From: Rahnella variigena
Lineage (GTDB): Bacteria > Pseudomonadota > Gammaproteobacteria > Enterobacterales > Enterobacteriaceae
NCBI RefSeq assembly: GCF_003610915.1
Contig: NZ_NSDJ01000001.1
Location: 1,798,001 to 1,862,000 of the forward strand
Direction of reading: 5' to 3'
Length of the DNA stretch: 64,000 bases
This document shows, piece after piece, positions 56,197 to 64,000 of the stretch; position 1 is the stretch's first letter, and each line of letters starts with the position of its first letter. A program made the position numbers and the translations under genes. Below the pieces are notes generated by a model. It was not told the origin of the DNA, ran no database searches, and worked only from the letters and a program-made list of their open reading frames with translations.

Positions 56197-57774
56197 ATGT
56201 CAGATCAACCTGCTAAAAATAATAAGGAAAATCCGCTAAAGGATATTGGCACTCTCATCGTGATGATCCTGCTGTCTGTTTTGGGCGCAATCATCGGAGT
56301 TCAGCTGATTACCACATTGGGCGTGACGCCTAATACGTCGATTATCGGTGCGCTGTTTGCCATGTTACTGGCGCGCATCCCGATGCAGGCTTTTCAGCGC
56401 TACCGTTCTGTTCACACGCAGAATCTGGCGCAGACTGTGATTTCTTCCGCGACCTTTGGTGCGGCAAACAGCCTGCTGATGCCGATCGCCATCCCTTATG
56501 TCATGGGCCAGCCGCAACTGATTATGCCGATGTTTACCGGCGTAGCGGTGGCGATGTTGCTCGATGCCTACCTGCTTTATCGTCTGTTTGATACCAAAGT
56601 GTTCCCGGCCAGTAATGCGTGGCCACCGGGCGTCGCTGCCGCTGAAGCCATCAAAGCCGGTGATAATGGCGGGCGCCAGGCGTGGTTGCTGGTCGCCGGT
56701 GTGGTGGTCGGGCTGGCTGGCGCGATGCTTAAGATTCCTATGGCGGCGTTCGGCACGGCGTTTATCGGCAATATCTGGGCGCTGAGCATGTTTGGCATCG
56801 GTTTGCTTATCCGCGCTTATGCCCAGCCGCTTGCCGGTTTAGATCTTAATGCGATGTATATTCCGCACGGCATGATGGTCGGTGCCGGGCTGGTGTCGCT
56901 GCTGCAGGTGATTCAGGTGGTGCGTGCTAAAAACGCCGACGCCAAAACCACTTTTACCCAACCAGCGAAAGAAGTGCGCAAAGCACTCGGGCTGGGCGCA
57001 TTCGGTTATATCGCCATTGCCGCACTGCTGGCACTAGGGGGCGGATTGTACAGCGAAATGTCAGTCAGCATGCTGATTGCCTTCGTGATTTATGCCGCCT
57101 TTGCCGCGTTCTTCCATGAGCTGATTGTCGGAATTGCCGCGATGCATTCTGGCTGGTTCCCGGCCTTTGCCGTGGCGCTGATCACGTTGATTATCGGCAT
57201 CCTGATTGGCTTCCCGCCACTGGCGCTGTGCGTGCTGACCGGCTTTACCGCTGCTACCGGTCCGGCGTTCGCCGATATGGGCTTCGACCTGAAAGCCGGA
57301 TTCATTCTGCGCGGCTATGGCAAAGATTTGCAGGCTGAACTTTATGGCCGCCGCATCCAGTTATTCGCCGCGTTGCTGGCCTTTATTATCGCCATTCCTG
57401 TGGTCTGGTACGCCCATTACGGCTATTTCGCGCAGGATTTAGTGCCGCCAGTTGCGCGGGTTTATGCCAAAACCATTCAGGCCGGCGCACAGCCTGGGAT
57501 TGCGCACAGTTTGCTTATCTGGGCCATTCCGGGCGCATTAATACAGCTGATTGGCGGCCCGAAACGCCAGCTCGGCGTACTGCTCGCCACCGGTTTGCTG
57601 ATCAACAGCGTGATGGCCGGTTGGGCAGTCGTCTGCGGCATCGTGCTGCGCATTATCATTATTCGAATCTGGGGTGAAAAAGGGCGTACGCCAATGGAAG
57701 TGCTGGCGGCAGGATTTATTGCCGGTGACGCACTTTACAGCTTCTTCACCTCGGTTTTCAGCACCAAAAAGTAG
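56197..57774 (+). CDS. OPT/YSL family transporter
   Basis: An integral membrane protein of about 525 residues with at least twelve hydrophobic segments. It carries the OPT pattern NAWPPGVAAAEAIKAGD near residue 140 and LAGLDLNAMYIPHGMMVGAG. The PPLALCVLTGFTAATGPAFADMG loop near 360-385 is also present. OPT proteins move small peptides or metal chelates. The substrate here is unknown but is probably processed by the downstream DUF1177 and AroM proteins. I favour ATG 56197 (MSDQPAKNN) with AGGGG upstream. The frame is open to 56137. Confidence 0.88.
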   Translation: MSDQPAKNNKENPLKDIGTLIVMILLSVLGAIIGVQLITTLGVTPNTSIIGALFAMLLARIPMQAFQRYRSVHTQNLAQTVISSATFGAANSLLMPIAIPYVMGQPQLIMPMFTGVAVAMLLDAYLLYRLFDTKVFPASNAWPPGVAAAEAIKAGDNGGRQAWLLVAGVVVGLAGAMLKIPMAAFGTAFIGNIWALSMFGIGLLIRAYAQPLAGLDLNAMYIPHGMMVGAGLVSLLQVIQVVRAKNADAKTTFTQPAKEVRKALGLGAFGYIAIAALLALGGGLYSEMSVSMLIAFVIYAAFAAFFHELIVGIAAMHSGWFPAFAVALITLIIGILIGFPPLALCVLTGFTAATGPAFADMGFDLKAGFILRGYGKDLQAELYGRRIQLFAALLAFIIAIPVVWYAHYGYFAQDLVPPVARVYAKTIQAGAQPGIAHSLLIWAIPGALIQLIGGPKRQLGVLLATGLLINSVMAGWAVVCGIVLRIIIIRIWGEKGRTPMEVLAAGFIAGDALYSFFTSVFSTKK

Positions 57775-57904
57775 TGAGTACCGCACCAACACCAGGGCTT
57801 AATCAGCCAGCACGACACACCGACTGTTCCACGATGAACAGCGCCCGCGACCGTTTTGCCACTGCGCCTTATGCGCCGGTGCGGGGTTTTAAGAGGATTT
57901 TGTG

Positions 57905-58834
57905 ATGAGTTTGCAACAGACATTAACCGTATTCGAACTGATTGACAGTGCACATGTCAGCGGCCAGGACATTGTGGACTTATTCACCCGTTATCCGGGG
58001 ATCACCGCCAGTACACACCGTGCGGAGGGCCCGAAAGGCGGTACCGATTTTGTCCGCATCACCGTGCCAGGCAGCAAAGGTAAGAGCAGCGGCGGCACTG
58101 CGCCCACGCTCGGAATTATTGGTCGTCTGGGCGGCATCGGTGCGCGTCCGACGCGTATCGGGCTGGTATCCGATGCCGACGGTGCCATTGCCGCCGTCAC
58201 CAGCGCACTGAAGCTGGCCGACATGCAGCGCAAGGGCGATGTGCTGGAAGGCGATGTGATTATCACGACGCACATTTGCCCGAACGCGCCGACCCGTCCG
58301 CACGATCCGGTTGATTTTATGGATTCGCCGATTGATGACGTGACCATGAATGATAACGAAGTGGTTGAAGGCGTGGACGCGATACTTTCTATCGACACCA
58401 CCAAAGGCAACCGCATTATCAATCACAAGGGATTCGCGATTTCGCCGACGGTGAAAGAGGGGTACATCCTGCGTGTTTCCGAAGATTTACTGCGCATCAT
58501 GGAAATGACCAGCGGCAAACCGGCAGTCACTTTCCCGATCACCACGCAGGACATCACGCCTTACGGCAATGGTGTGCATCACCTGAACAGCATTCTGCAA
58601 CCGTCAACGGCGACCAGCGTGCCGGTTGTCGGTGTGGCGATTACAGCGGAATCTGTGGTGCCCGGTTGTGGCACCGGCGCAAGTCATGAAGTGGATATCG
58701 CACTGGCGGCGAAGTTCGCCGTTGAAGTCGCGAAAGAGTTTGGCCGCGGCACCTGTCAGTTCTTTGATGCCGATGAATATCAACTCCTGTTGTCGCTGTA
58801 CGGAAGCTTGCGCCACCTGCAAAACCGGAAGTAA
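57905..58834 (+). CDS. DUF1177 family protein
   Basis: A 309-residue cytoplasmic protein of unknown activity. Conserved acidic and His residues (GLVSDADGAIAAV, ITTHICPNAPTRPHDPVDFM, VVPGCGTGASHEVDIALA) look like metal or catalytic positions, so a hydrolase is plausible, which is inference. ATG 57905 has GAGG nine bases upstream. The AroM-type gene follows after four bases. The 130 bases before it contain no gene. Confidence 0.88.
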   Translation: MSLQQTLTVFELIDSAHVSGQDIVDLFTRYPGITASTHRAEGPKGGTDFVRITVPGSKGKSSGGTAPTLGIIGRLGGIGARPTRIGLVSDADGAIAAVTSALKLADMQRKGDVLEGDVIITTHICPNAPTRPHDPVDFMDSPIDDVTMNDNEVVEGVDAILSIDTTKGNRIINHKGFAISPTVKEGYILRVSEDLLRIMEMTSGKPAVTFPITTQDITPYGNGVHHLNSILQPSTATSVPVVGVAITAESVVPGCGTGASHEVDIALAAKFAVEVAKEFGRGTCQFFDADEYQLLLSLYGSLRHLQNRK

Positions 58835-58838
58835 CACC

Positions 58839-59516
58839 ATGATGACATCCTTTGCAACGTTAACCATCGGACAGGCGCCACGCAGCGATATTATGCCGCT
58901 GCTGATGGCGCATCTGCCAGCCGGGTCAGTCACGCATGTTGGCTTACTGGACGGGTTAAGCACCGGGCAAATTGAGCAGCGCTATGCGCCTGCCGAAGGC
59001 GACGCGGTGCTGGTCACCCGTTTGCTGGATGGTTCGCAAGTAAAGCTTGCCGCGCCGCGCGTAGAGCGAGGCTTACAGGAAAAGATTGATGTGCTCGAAG
59101 CGCTGGGTTGCATGACCATTCTGCTGCTGTGTACCGGCGAGTTTAACCATCTGCACGCGAATAATGCCCTGCTTCTCGAACCTGACCGCATTATCCCGCC
59201 ACTGATTAGCTCGATTATCGGCCAGCACCGCGCAGGCATTGTGGTACCGGTAGAATCCCAGGTGGTTGAACAGGCCAACAAGTGGCGCAAATTAGCCAAA
59301 GTGCCGTGTTTTGCGGTCGCCAGCCCGTATCTTTCTGATGACCAGACCCTGACGGAAGCCGCGATGCGTCTGGCTGAACAGGGGGCGGAAGTGGTGGTGC
59401 TCGACTGCATCGGCTTTAACCGGCATCACGAGGATGTGCTGAAAAAGCATCTGAATATTCCGGTGGTGTTATCGAATGTCTTGATGGCAAAACTGGCGGC
59501 GGAGCTGGTGGTCTGA
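58839..59516 (+). CDS. AroM family protein
   Basis: A 225-residue protein of the AroM family, which has the fold of Asp/Glu and hydantoin racemases. Visible blocks are LTIGQAPRSDIMPLL, LLCTGEF with a Cys near residue 99, and VVLDCIGFNRHH with a second Cys near 186. Two Cys at such positions are what Asp/Glu-type racemases use. In E. coli aroM lies in the aroL operon with unknown function. Here it belongs to the transporter-DUF1177 unit. Confidence 0.85.
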   Translation: MMTSFATLTIGQAPRSDIMPLLMAHLPAGSVTHVGLLDGLSTGQIEQRYAPAEGDAVLVTRLLDGSQVKLAAPRVERGLQEKIDVLEALGCMTILLLCTGEFNHLHANNALLLEPDRIIPPLISSIIGQHRAGIVVPVESQVVEQANKWRKLAKVPCFAVASPYLSDDQTLTEAAMRLAEQGAEVVVLDCIGFNRHHEDVLKKHLNIPVVLSNVLMAKLAAELVV

Positions 59517-59697
59517 GGATGTGACGGACGGGGCAAACAGCTATCCACAATGGCACTGTGTGACCGTAAAATCAAATCAGTGACGCCGCTTTGCGGGCGG
59601 TGTCGTCTGGTGCAGATAAAGCGGTAATAATCAGTGACAGAAGACGCTTTCTGCCCCTAATATGAAGGCTCTGAAAATTATCGCAAAGGGCCAATCT

Positions 59698-59988
59698 ATG
59701 TTGAAAAATAATGAGTATTTTGACGGGAAAGTGAAGTCGATTGGTTTCGACAGCGAAAGTACGGGTTCAGCCAGCGTTGGCGTGATGGCCGTCGGTGAAT
59801 ACACGTTCGGTACTGCAAAGCCGGAAGAAATGACCGTCATCAGCGGCTCACTTAAAGTGCTGATCCCGGGATCTCCGGACTGGCAGGTGTTTAAGCCAGG
59901 CGAAACTTTCTATATTCCAGGTAAAAGTGAATTCAACTTACAGGTCGGCGAAACGACTTCGTACTTGTGTAAATACCTGACCAAATAA
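59698..59988 (+). CDS. ppnP: Pyrimidine/purine nucleoside phosphorylase PpnP
   Basis: Small cupin enzyme (YaiE, 96 residues) that phosphorolyses several nucleosides. The body matches E. coli: [38 protein letters not shown] and [12 protein letters not shown] chose ATG 59698 (MLKNNEYF) with AAAGGG upstream. The frame is open to 59662. It is convergent with rdgC. Confidence 0.95.
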   Translation: MLKNNEYFDGKVKSIGFDSESTGSASVGVMAVGEYTFGTAKPEEMTVISGSLKVLIPGSPDWQVFKPGETFYIPGKSEFNLQVGETTSYLCKYLTK

Positions 59989-60010
59989 TATATTCAGACA
60001 CAGTACAAAC

Positions 60011-60036
60011 AAAAAGGCGCTCATGAGCGCCTTTTT
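60011..60036. terminator. Bidirectional terminator between ppnP and rdgC
   Basis: AAGGCGCTCA/TGAGCGCCTT forms a palindrome with an A run before and a T run after it. Confidence 0.85.
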
Positions 60037-60054
60037 TACGTTCTGCATCCGGTC

Positions 60055-60969
60055 TTAGCGTTGTGCTTCGCCGCCCAATGCTTCGATCAGGTTCTGGATC
60101 AGCGCCGCCAGTTCACCGGTCATCAGCACGAAATCAGCATCGAAACGTCCGGCGAAATCTTCGCGGTCGATGTCTTCATTTTGATCACGAATAACGTCGC
60201 TGAATTTCAGGCGTTTAATGCTGCCGTCGTCGGCCAGTACCACGGCGATACGTTCCTGCCAGTCAACGGCCAGCTTGGTGACCAGTTTGCCATTTTCGAT
60301 ATGCGTGGCGATTTCGTCACTGACAAGCGCCTGTTTTTTACAGCGGATCACGCCGCCTTCTTCCAGAATCGCTTTCAGCTCTGCTTCATCCTGTAAGGTG
60401 AAACCGGCAGGTGTTTCGCCTGAACGTACCCATTCGGTCAGCGTCAGCTCGATCGGGCTTTCCATGGTCAGCGGCACCACCGGCAGCGAACCGAGGCTTT
60501 TACGCAGCAGCGCCAGCATATCTTCGGCTTTCTTGGCGCTGGCAGCATCGACCATGATCAGGCCGTTAACGGTATCAATCCACATGAACGTCTGGCTGAA
60601 GCGGCTGAATGCGCGCGGCATCAGGCTGTGCAGCACTTCATCTTTCAGGGAATCTTTTTCGGTCTTTTTCAGCTTGCGGTGCTGTTCGCCTTCGAGCTGA
60701 TCAATTTTGGCCTGTAACTCCTGTTTGATAACCGGAGAAGGCAGAATTTTTTCTTCTTTGCGTGCGCAGATCAGGATCTGCCCGCCGTTGACGTGAGTCA
60801 GCGCGTCGCCACCGTGAGAACCCATCGGTGAAACCCAGCCGGTTTTCGCCATATCCTGGCTGCCGCACGGGGTAAAGGTGAAAGCACTGAGCTGTTTTTC
60901 CATTTCGTCAGCAGATAACGAAACTTCACGGCTCAAACGGTAAACCAACAAATTCTTAAACCATAACAT
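60055..60969 (-). CDS. rdgC: Recombination-associated protein RdgC
   Basis: DNA-binding ring protein that restrains RecA. The 304-residue protein begins [16 protein letters not shown] and contains [19 protein letters not shown] and [23 protein letters not shown] (in part). [15 protein letters not shown] lies near the C-terminus. The start at 60969 is by homology, since the frame is open to 61038. It is divergent from mak, as in E. coli. Confidence 0.96.
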   Translation of the reverse strand: MLWFKNLLVYRLSREVSLSADEMEKQLSAFTFTPCGSQDMAKTGWVSPMGSHGGDALTHVNGGQILICARKEEKILPSPVIKQELQAKIDQLEGEQHRKLKKTEKDSLKDEVLHSLMPRAFSRFSQTFMWIDTVNGLIMVDAASAKKAEDMLALLRKSLGSLPVVPLTMESPIELTLTEWVRSGETPAGFTLQDEAELKAILEEGGVIRCKKQALVSDEIATHIENGKLVTKLAVDWQERIAVVLADDGSIKRLKFSDVIRDQNEDIDREDFAGRFDADFVLMTGELAALIQNLIEALGGEAQR

Positions 60970-61179
60970 GGCGTTATCCCTGTCCCGGCGCACTCGTGGT
61001 ACGCTGAATAAATGAATGCAGGGCGGCATGATAACCAATTGAGCGCCGGTCGTCGTTAAGAAATCGCCGTGGCCTGTAACATTGCATAACAGCTTATTCT
61101 GGTGACAGAGGCCACTGGCTTCTAAACTGAACAGACTCAGAAAAACTGACCCTGCAGGACATAAAAAGGAGAATAAAAC

Positions 61180-62100
61180 GTGCGAATTGGCATTGATTTA
61201 GGCGGCACAAAAATAGAAGTCATTGCGTTATCGGATGAAGGCAAAGAGCTGTTTCGCAAACGGGTCGATACGCCGAGAAATGACTACGAGCGCACACTCA
61301 AGGCGATTGAAGGGCTGGTGCTGGACGCCGAGAAAGGCACCGGACAGCGCGGCAGCGTGGGGCTGGGGATCCCCGGCACGTTATCGCCATTTACCGGCAA
61401 AGTGAAGAATGCCAATTCGGTCTGGCTGAACGGCCAGCAACTGGATGAGGATCTGGCGCTTTTGCTCAAACGCGAAGTGCATATTGCAAACGACGCCAAT
61501 TGCCTGGCGGTTTCCGAAGCCACCGACGGTGCAGGCGCAGGCCGTCACACCGTATTCGCCGTGATTATCGGCACCGGCTGCGGTTCCGGCATTGCGCTTA
61601 ACGGCGTGGCGCACGCGGGCGGCAATGGCAACGCAGGTGAGTGGGGCCACAATCCGCTGCCGTGGCAGGATGAGGAGGAAATCCAGTTTGCCCGCGAAGT
61701 CCCGTGCTACTGCGGAAAATCAGGCTGCGTCGAAACATTTGTCTCCGGCACCGGTTTTGCAGAAGACTACTTCCGTCATTCCGGTCAGCGTTTAAACGGC
61801 GCAGAGATTATTGCGCTGGTTGAGCAGGGCGATGAAACGGCGGAACTGGCGCTGGGTCGCTATGAGCGTCGTCTGGCTAAGGCGCTGGCAAACGTAGTAA
61901 ATATTCTCGATCCGGACGTGATTGTCTTCGGTGGCGGCATGAGTAATGTGGATCGTTTGTATCAGACCGTTCCGCTGCTGGTTAAACAATGGGTATTTGG
62001 CGGGGAATGTGAAACGCCGATGCTCAAAGCGGTACACGGTGATTCGAGCGGAGTGCGCGGTGCCGCCTGGCTTTGGCCGCAATCGCGTTTTGCGTTATAA
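61180..62100 (+). CDS. mak: ROK-family fructokinase Mak
   Basis: Phosphorylates fructose (and weakly mannose) with ATP. The 306-residue ROK protein has the N-terminal phosphate motif [29 protein letters not shown] carries the catalytic Asp, HNPLPW the zinc-side His, and [15 protein letters not shown] the Cys zinc site. The start is GTG with AAGGAG eight bases upstream. It sits next to rdgC as in E. coli. Confidence 0.95.
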   Translation: MRIGIDLGGTKIEVIALSDEGKELFRKRVDTPRNDYERTLKAIEGLVLDAEKGTGQRGSVGLGIPGTLSPFTGKVKNANSVWLNGQQLDEDLALLLKREVHIANDANCLAVSEATDGAGAGRHTVFAVIIGTGCGSGIALNGVAHAGGNGNAGEWGHNPLPWQDEEEIQFAREVPCYCGKSGCVETFVSGTGFAEDYFRHSGQRLNGAEIIALVEQGDETAELALGRYERRLAKALANVVNILDPDVIVFGGGMSNVDRLYQTVPLLVKQWVFGGECETPMLKAVHGDSSGVRGAAWLWPQSRFAL

Positions 62101-62157
62101 GTTCTTCATCAATTTTCAGGGGGCAGAGTTTGCGCCCCTGATCTCATAACTTCACAG

Positions 62158-62979
62158 TTAAAGCGCCATCTCCCGTTTAAATACGTCCAGCGTATGCGCC
62201 TTCACGCGGATGAATTCCGGGTGGCTCATGATTTCGGAACCACGCGGACGCGGCAGGTCAAACGGCACAATTTCCGCAATCTGCGTCGGTCGCCGTGTCA
62301 GCAGTAAAATCTCATCCGCCAGAAACACTGCATCCTCGAGATCATGTGACACAATCAGCATGGTGACGCCGGTCGCCAGCTGCACTTCCTGCAATTTATC
62401 GCGGATAAACAGCGTCATCTCGAAATCCAGGGCCGAGAAAGGCTCGTCGAGGAACATCACTTCCGGACGCGTCGCCAGCGCCCGCATGATGCACACGGTT
62501 TGCTGCTGGCCGCCTGAAAGCTCATACGGATAGCGTTTCAGGTCGAAGCGGATATCAAACATCTGCGTCAGTTCTTCGACCCGCGCATTGACGTCCGCTT
62601 TGCTCATGCCGTGTCGGATCAGCGGATACGCGATATTTGCGCGGGCACTCATCCACGGAAACAGCGCGTCGCGGTAGTTCTGAAACACATAACCGATGGT
62701 GGTCTGCGCCAGCGTTTTGCCGTCGAACAGAATGTCGCCTTTATCCACCGGGATCAGCCCGGCGATCATGTTCATTAACGTCGATTTACCGCAGCCGTTC
62801 GGGCCGAAGATCGACACGATCTTTCCACGCGGTAAGTCGAGGTTGAGATCGGTATACAGCGGCTGTCCGGCAAACGCCTTGCTCAGTCCGCGGATCGTCA
62901 CATGGGTATCCGGGCGCGTAGCGTACTGCGGCAACTGCGGGCCTTTATAATCAGGGTTCAGCGAGAGAGGTTGCGTCAT
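62158..62979 (-). CDS. ABC transporter ATP-binding protein (NitT/TauT type)
   Basis: A 273-residue ATPase of the nitrate/sulfonate/taurine import class. Walker A is FGPNGCGKSTLMN, the Q-loop is YVFQNYRDALFPW, the signature is LSGGQQQTV and Walker B is VMFLDEPFSALD, followed by the H-loop VSHDLEDAVFLAD. The signature has QQQ where many have QRQ. It overlaps the permease by four bases. The imported compound is not evident. Confidence 0.92.
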   Translation of the reverse strand: MTQPLSLNPDYKGPQLPQYATRPDTHVTIRGLSKAFAGQPLYTDLNLDLPRGKIVSIFGPNGCGKSTLMNMIAGLIPVDKGDILFDGKTLAQTTIGYVFQNYRDALFPWMSARANIAYPLIRHGMSKADVNARVEELTQMFDIRFDLKRYPYELSGGQQQTVCIMRALATRPEVMFLDEPFSALDFEMTLFIRDKLQEVQLATGVTMLIVSHDLEDAVFLADEILLLTRRPTQIAEIVPFDLPRPRGSEIMSHPEFIRVKAHTLDVFKREMAL

Positions 62980-63740
62980 GCTTTGCTACTCCAGTGGACG
63001 GTTTTTTTCTCGATCAGCAAAAAAGCCAGATTCAGCAGATAACCCAGCGCGCCGGTGATCAGGATCGAGGCGTACATGTCTTTGATGTTAAACACCTGCT
63101 GGGCATCGATGATCCGGTGGCCGAGGCCGGTTTCCGATCCGATAAACATTTCAGCGACGATCACGATCACCAGCGCAATCGACACGCCGGTGCGCAGGCC
63201 AACAAAGGTTTGCGCCAGGCTTTCCATCAGCAGAATGTCTTTGAAAATATGCCAGCGCGAAATCCCCATCACTCTGGCCGCCATCAGCCGGGTTTTCTTG
63301 GCATTCATCACGCCGTACGCGCTGTTAAACAGGATAACCAGCACCGCGGCAAAGGCGGCGATGGCAATTTTATTGGCATCGGTAATGCCGAAAATCAGCA
63401 TAAACAGCGGGATCAGCGCTGATGACGGCGTGGAGCGGAAGAAGTCGATCAGAAATTCCAGACTGCGATAGACCTTTTCATTGCTGCCTAAAATGACGCC
63501 GAGCGGCACGCCTATCACTGCGGCAAAAGCAAAGGATACCAGCGTGCGGTAAAGGGTTGCGCCGATGTCGGTACGCATGGAAGCATCGAAAAATGACTGG
63601 AACATGTAGCCAATTGTCTCGACGGGCGAGGGCAGAAGCACCGGATTCAGCCATTTTGCGCTGACGGCCAGTTGCCAGAATAAAAACAGCAGCACCGGGC
63701 CGACCAGCGGCAGTAACCTTGAAGACCAGCGTGAAGTCAT
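62976..63740 (-). CDS. ABC transporter permease (NitT/TauT type)
   Basis: A 254-residue inner-membrane protein with about six segments (for example LVGPVLLFLFWQLAV near the start and ILITGALGYLLNLAFLLIE near the end). The EAA loop, about residues 150-175, has GISRWHIFKDILLMESLAQTF. Four-base overlap with the ATPase gene and 11 bases from the binding-protein gene show one operon. Confidence 0.92.
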   Translation of the reverse strand: MTSRWSSRLLPLVGPVLLFLFWQLAVSAKWLNPVLLPSPVETIGYMFQSFFDASMRTDIGATLYRTLVSFAFAAVIGVPLGVILGSNEKVYRSLEFLIDFFRSTPSSALIPLFMLIFGITDANKIAIAAFAAVLVILFNSAYGVMNAKKTRLMAARVMGISRWHIFKDILLMESLAQTFVGLRTGVSIALVIVIVAEMFIGSETGLGHRIIDAQQVFNIKDMYASILITGALGYLLNLAFLLIEKKTVHWSSKA

Positions 63741-63751
63741 CCTGTTTCTCC

Positions 63752-64000
63752 TTATACTTTATAAATCAGCGAAGCGACATCCACCGGTTTGCTGAAGATT
63801 TTTCTTTCCGTAAAGACGTCATAAAATTTCTGGAACCATTGCAGGTTGTCGCCTTTTAAATCGGGATACATCACAAAGCCCGGCAGCGGCACCTCTTTCA
63901 CCAGCGCCGGTTCTATGCTGGTGTAACCGGCGACGTTTTCGCGAGCCTTGTCAGGATGCGCCGCAATGAATTCCACCGCTTTCTGATAAGCGGCAATAAA
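63752..64000 (-). CDS. ABC transporter substrate-binding protein, C-terminal part (cut by window end)
   Basis: Only the last 82 residues are inside the window; the gene continues beyond 64000. The visible part (VEFIAAHPDKARENVAGYTSI, in part, and MYPDLKGDNLQWFQKFYDVF) fits the C-terminus of periplasmic nitrate/sulfonate-type binding proteins (NMT1/THI5-like fold). It is the first gene of the importer operon with the permease and ATPase. Confidence 0.85.
   Translation of the reverse strand, partial: FIAAYQKAVEFIAAHPDKARENVAGYTSIEPALVKEVPLPGFVMYPDLKGDNLQWFQKFYDVFTERKIFSKPVDVASLIYKV

Overview
The window is a chromosomal segment of a gamma-proteobacterium of the order Enterobacterales. Gene content and order (ssrA-smpB-ratAB-bamE-recN-nadK-grpE; nadB-rpoE-rseABC-lepAB-rnc-era-recO-pdxJ-acpS; tadA-mltF-purL; aroL ... 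ppnP-rdgC-mak) and the protein sequences point to a Yersiniaceae-type host such as Rahnella or a Serratia relative. The genus is an inference. Where E. coli has other neighbours, this genome has murQP beside yfhH, two pagP copies after purL, and an OPT/DUF1177/AroM operon between aroL and ppnP.

Region 1-9112 is an integrated satellite of the phage P4 family, inserted at the 3' end of ssrA (tmRNA). It keeps nearly the whole P4 plan. There is a leftward operon of AlpA/Vis-like regulator, small unknown ORF, Icd/Ash-like ORF carrying a C4-type antisense RNA, two small ORFs including a Cnr-like one, and the 776-aa alpha primase-helicase. Iterons of the GTGAACAGT type lie on both sides of that operon (crr-like at 357-464, ori-like at 4799-4902). 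A rightward late unit encodes Sid (capsid size determination) and a 58-residue, single-domain Delta/Ogr zinc finger. It is followed by a terminator and a P2-type cos site. Between cos and the integrase sits one AT-rich, unrecognised 446-aa gene, exactly where P4-like satellites carry cargo and anti-phage genes. This is the best candidate for something undescribed here. The outer att site is not in the window, so the element extends to the left.

Region 9113-31330 is core genome: tmRNA and SmpB (ribosome rescue), RatA/RatB, BamE, SOS-controlled RecN (three LexA boxes), NadK, heat-shock GrpE, Ung, FNR-controlled GrcA, SrmB, TrmN6, NadB, the sigma-E operon rpoE-rseABC, one unrecognised membrane protein, then lepA-lepB-rnc-era-recO-pdxJ-acpS and YfhL ferredoxin. 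Region 31431-43083 holds the YfhH/MurR-type regulator, murQ-murP for N-acetylmuramic acid use, pgpC, an iron alcohol dehydrogenase under a GntR-type palindrome, tadA, mltF and PurR-controlled purL.

Region 43300-54003 is more accessory: two tandem pagP genes, periplasmic glucose-1-phosphatase, a fatty-acid desaturase paired with a PhnD-like protein, SseA, a GNAT acetyltransferase, an XRE regulator divergent from a methyltransferase, a YedI-type membrane protein, a BhsA-type stress peptide and a PmtA-like methyltransferase. Region 54278-64000 has aroL (with a TrpR-type operator), a possible 39-aa membrane peptide, an IclR-OPT transporter-DUF1177-AroM cluster, ppnP, rdgC, mak and the start of a nitrate/sulfonate-type ABC importer cut by the window end.
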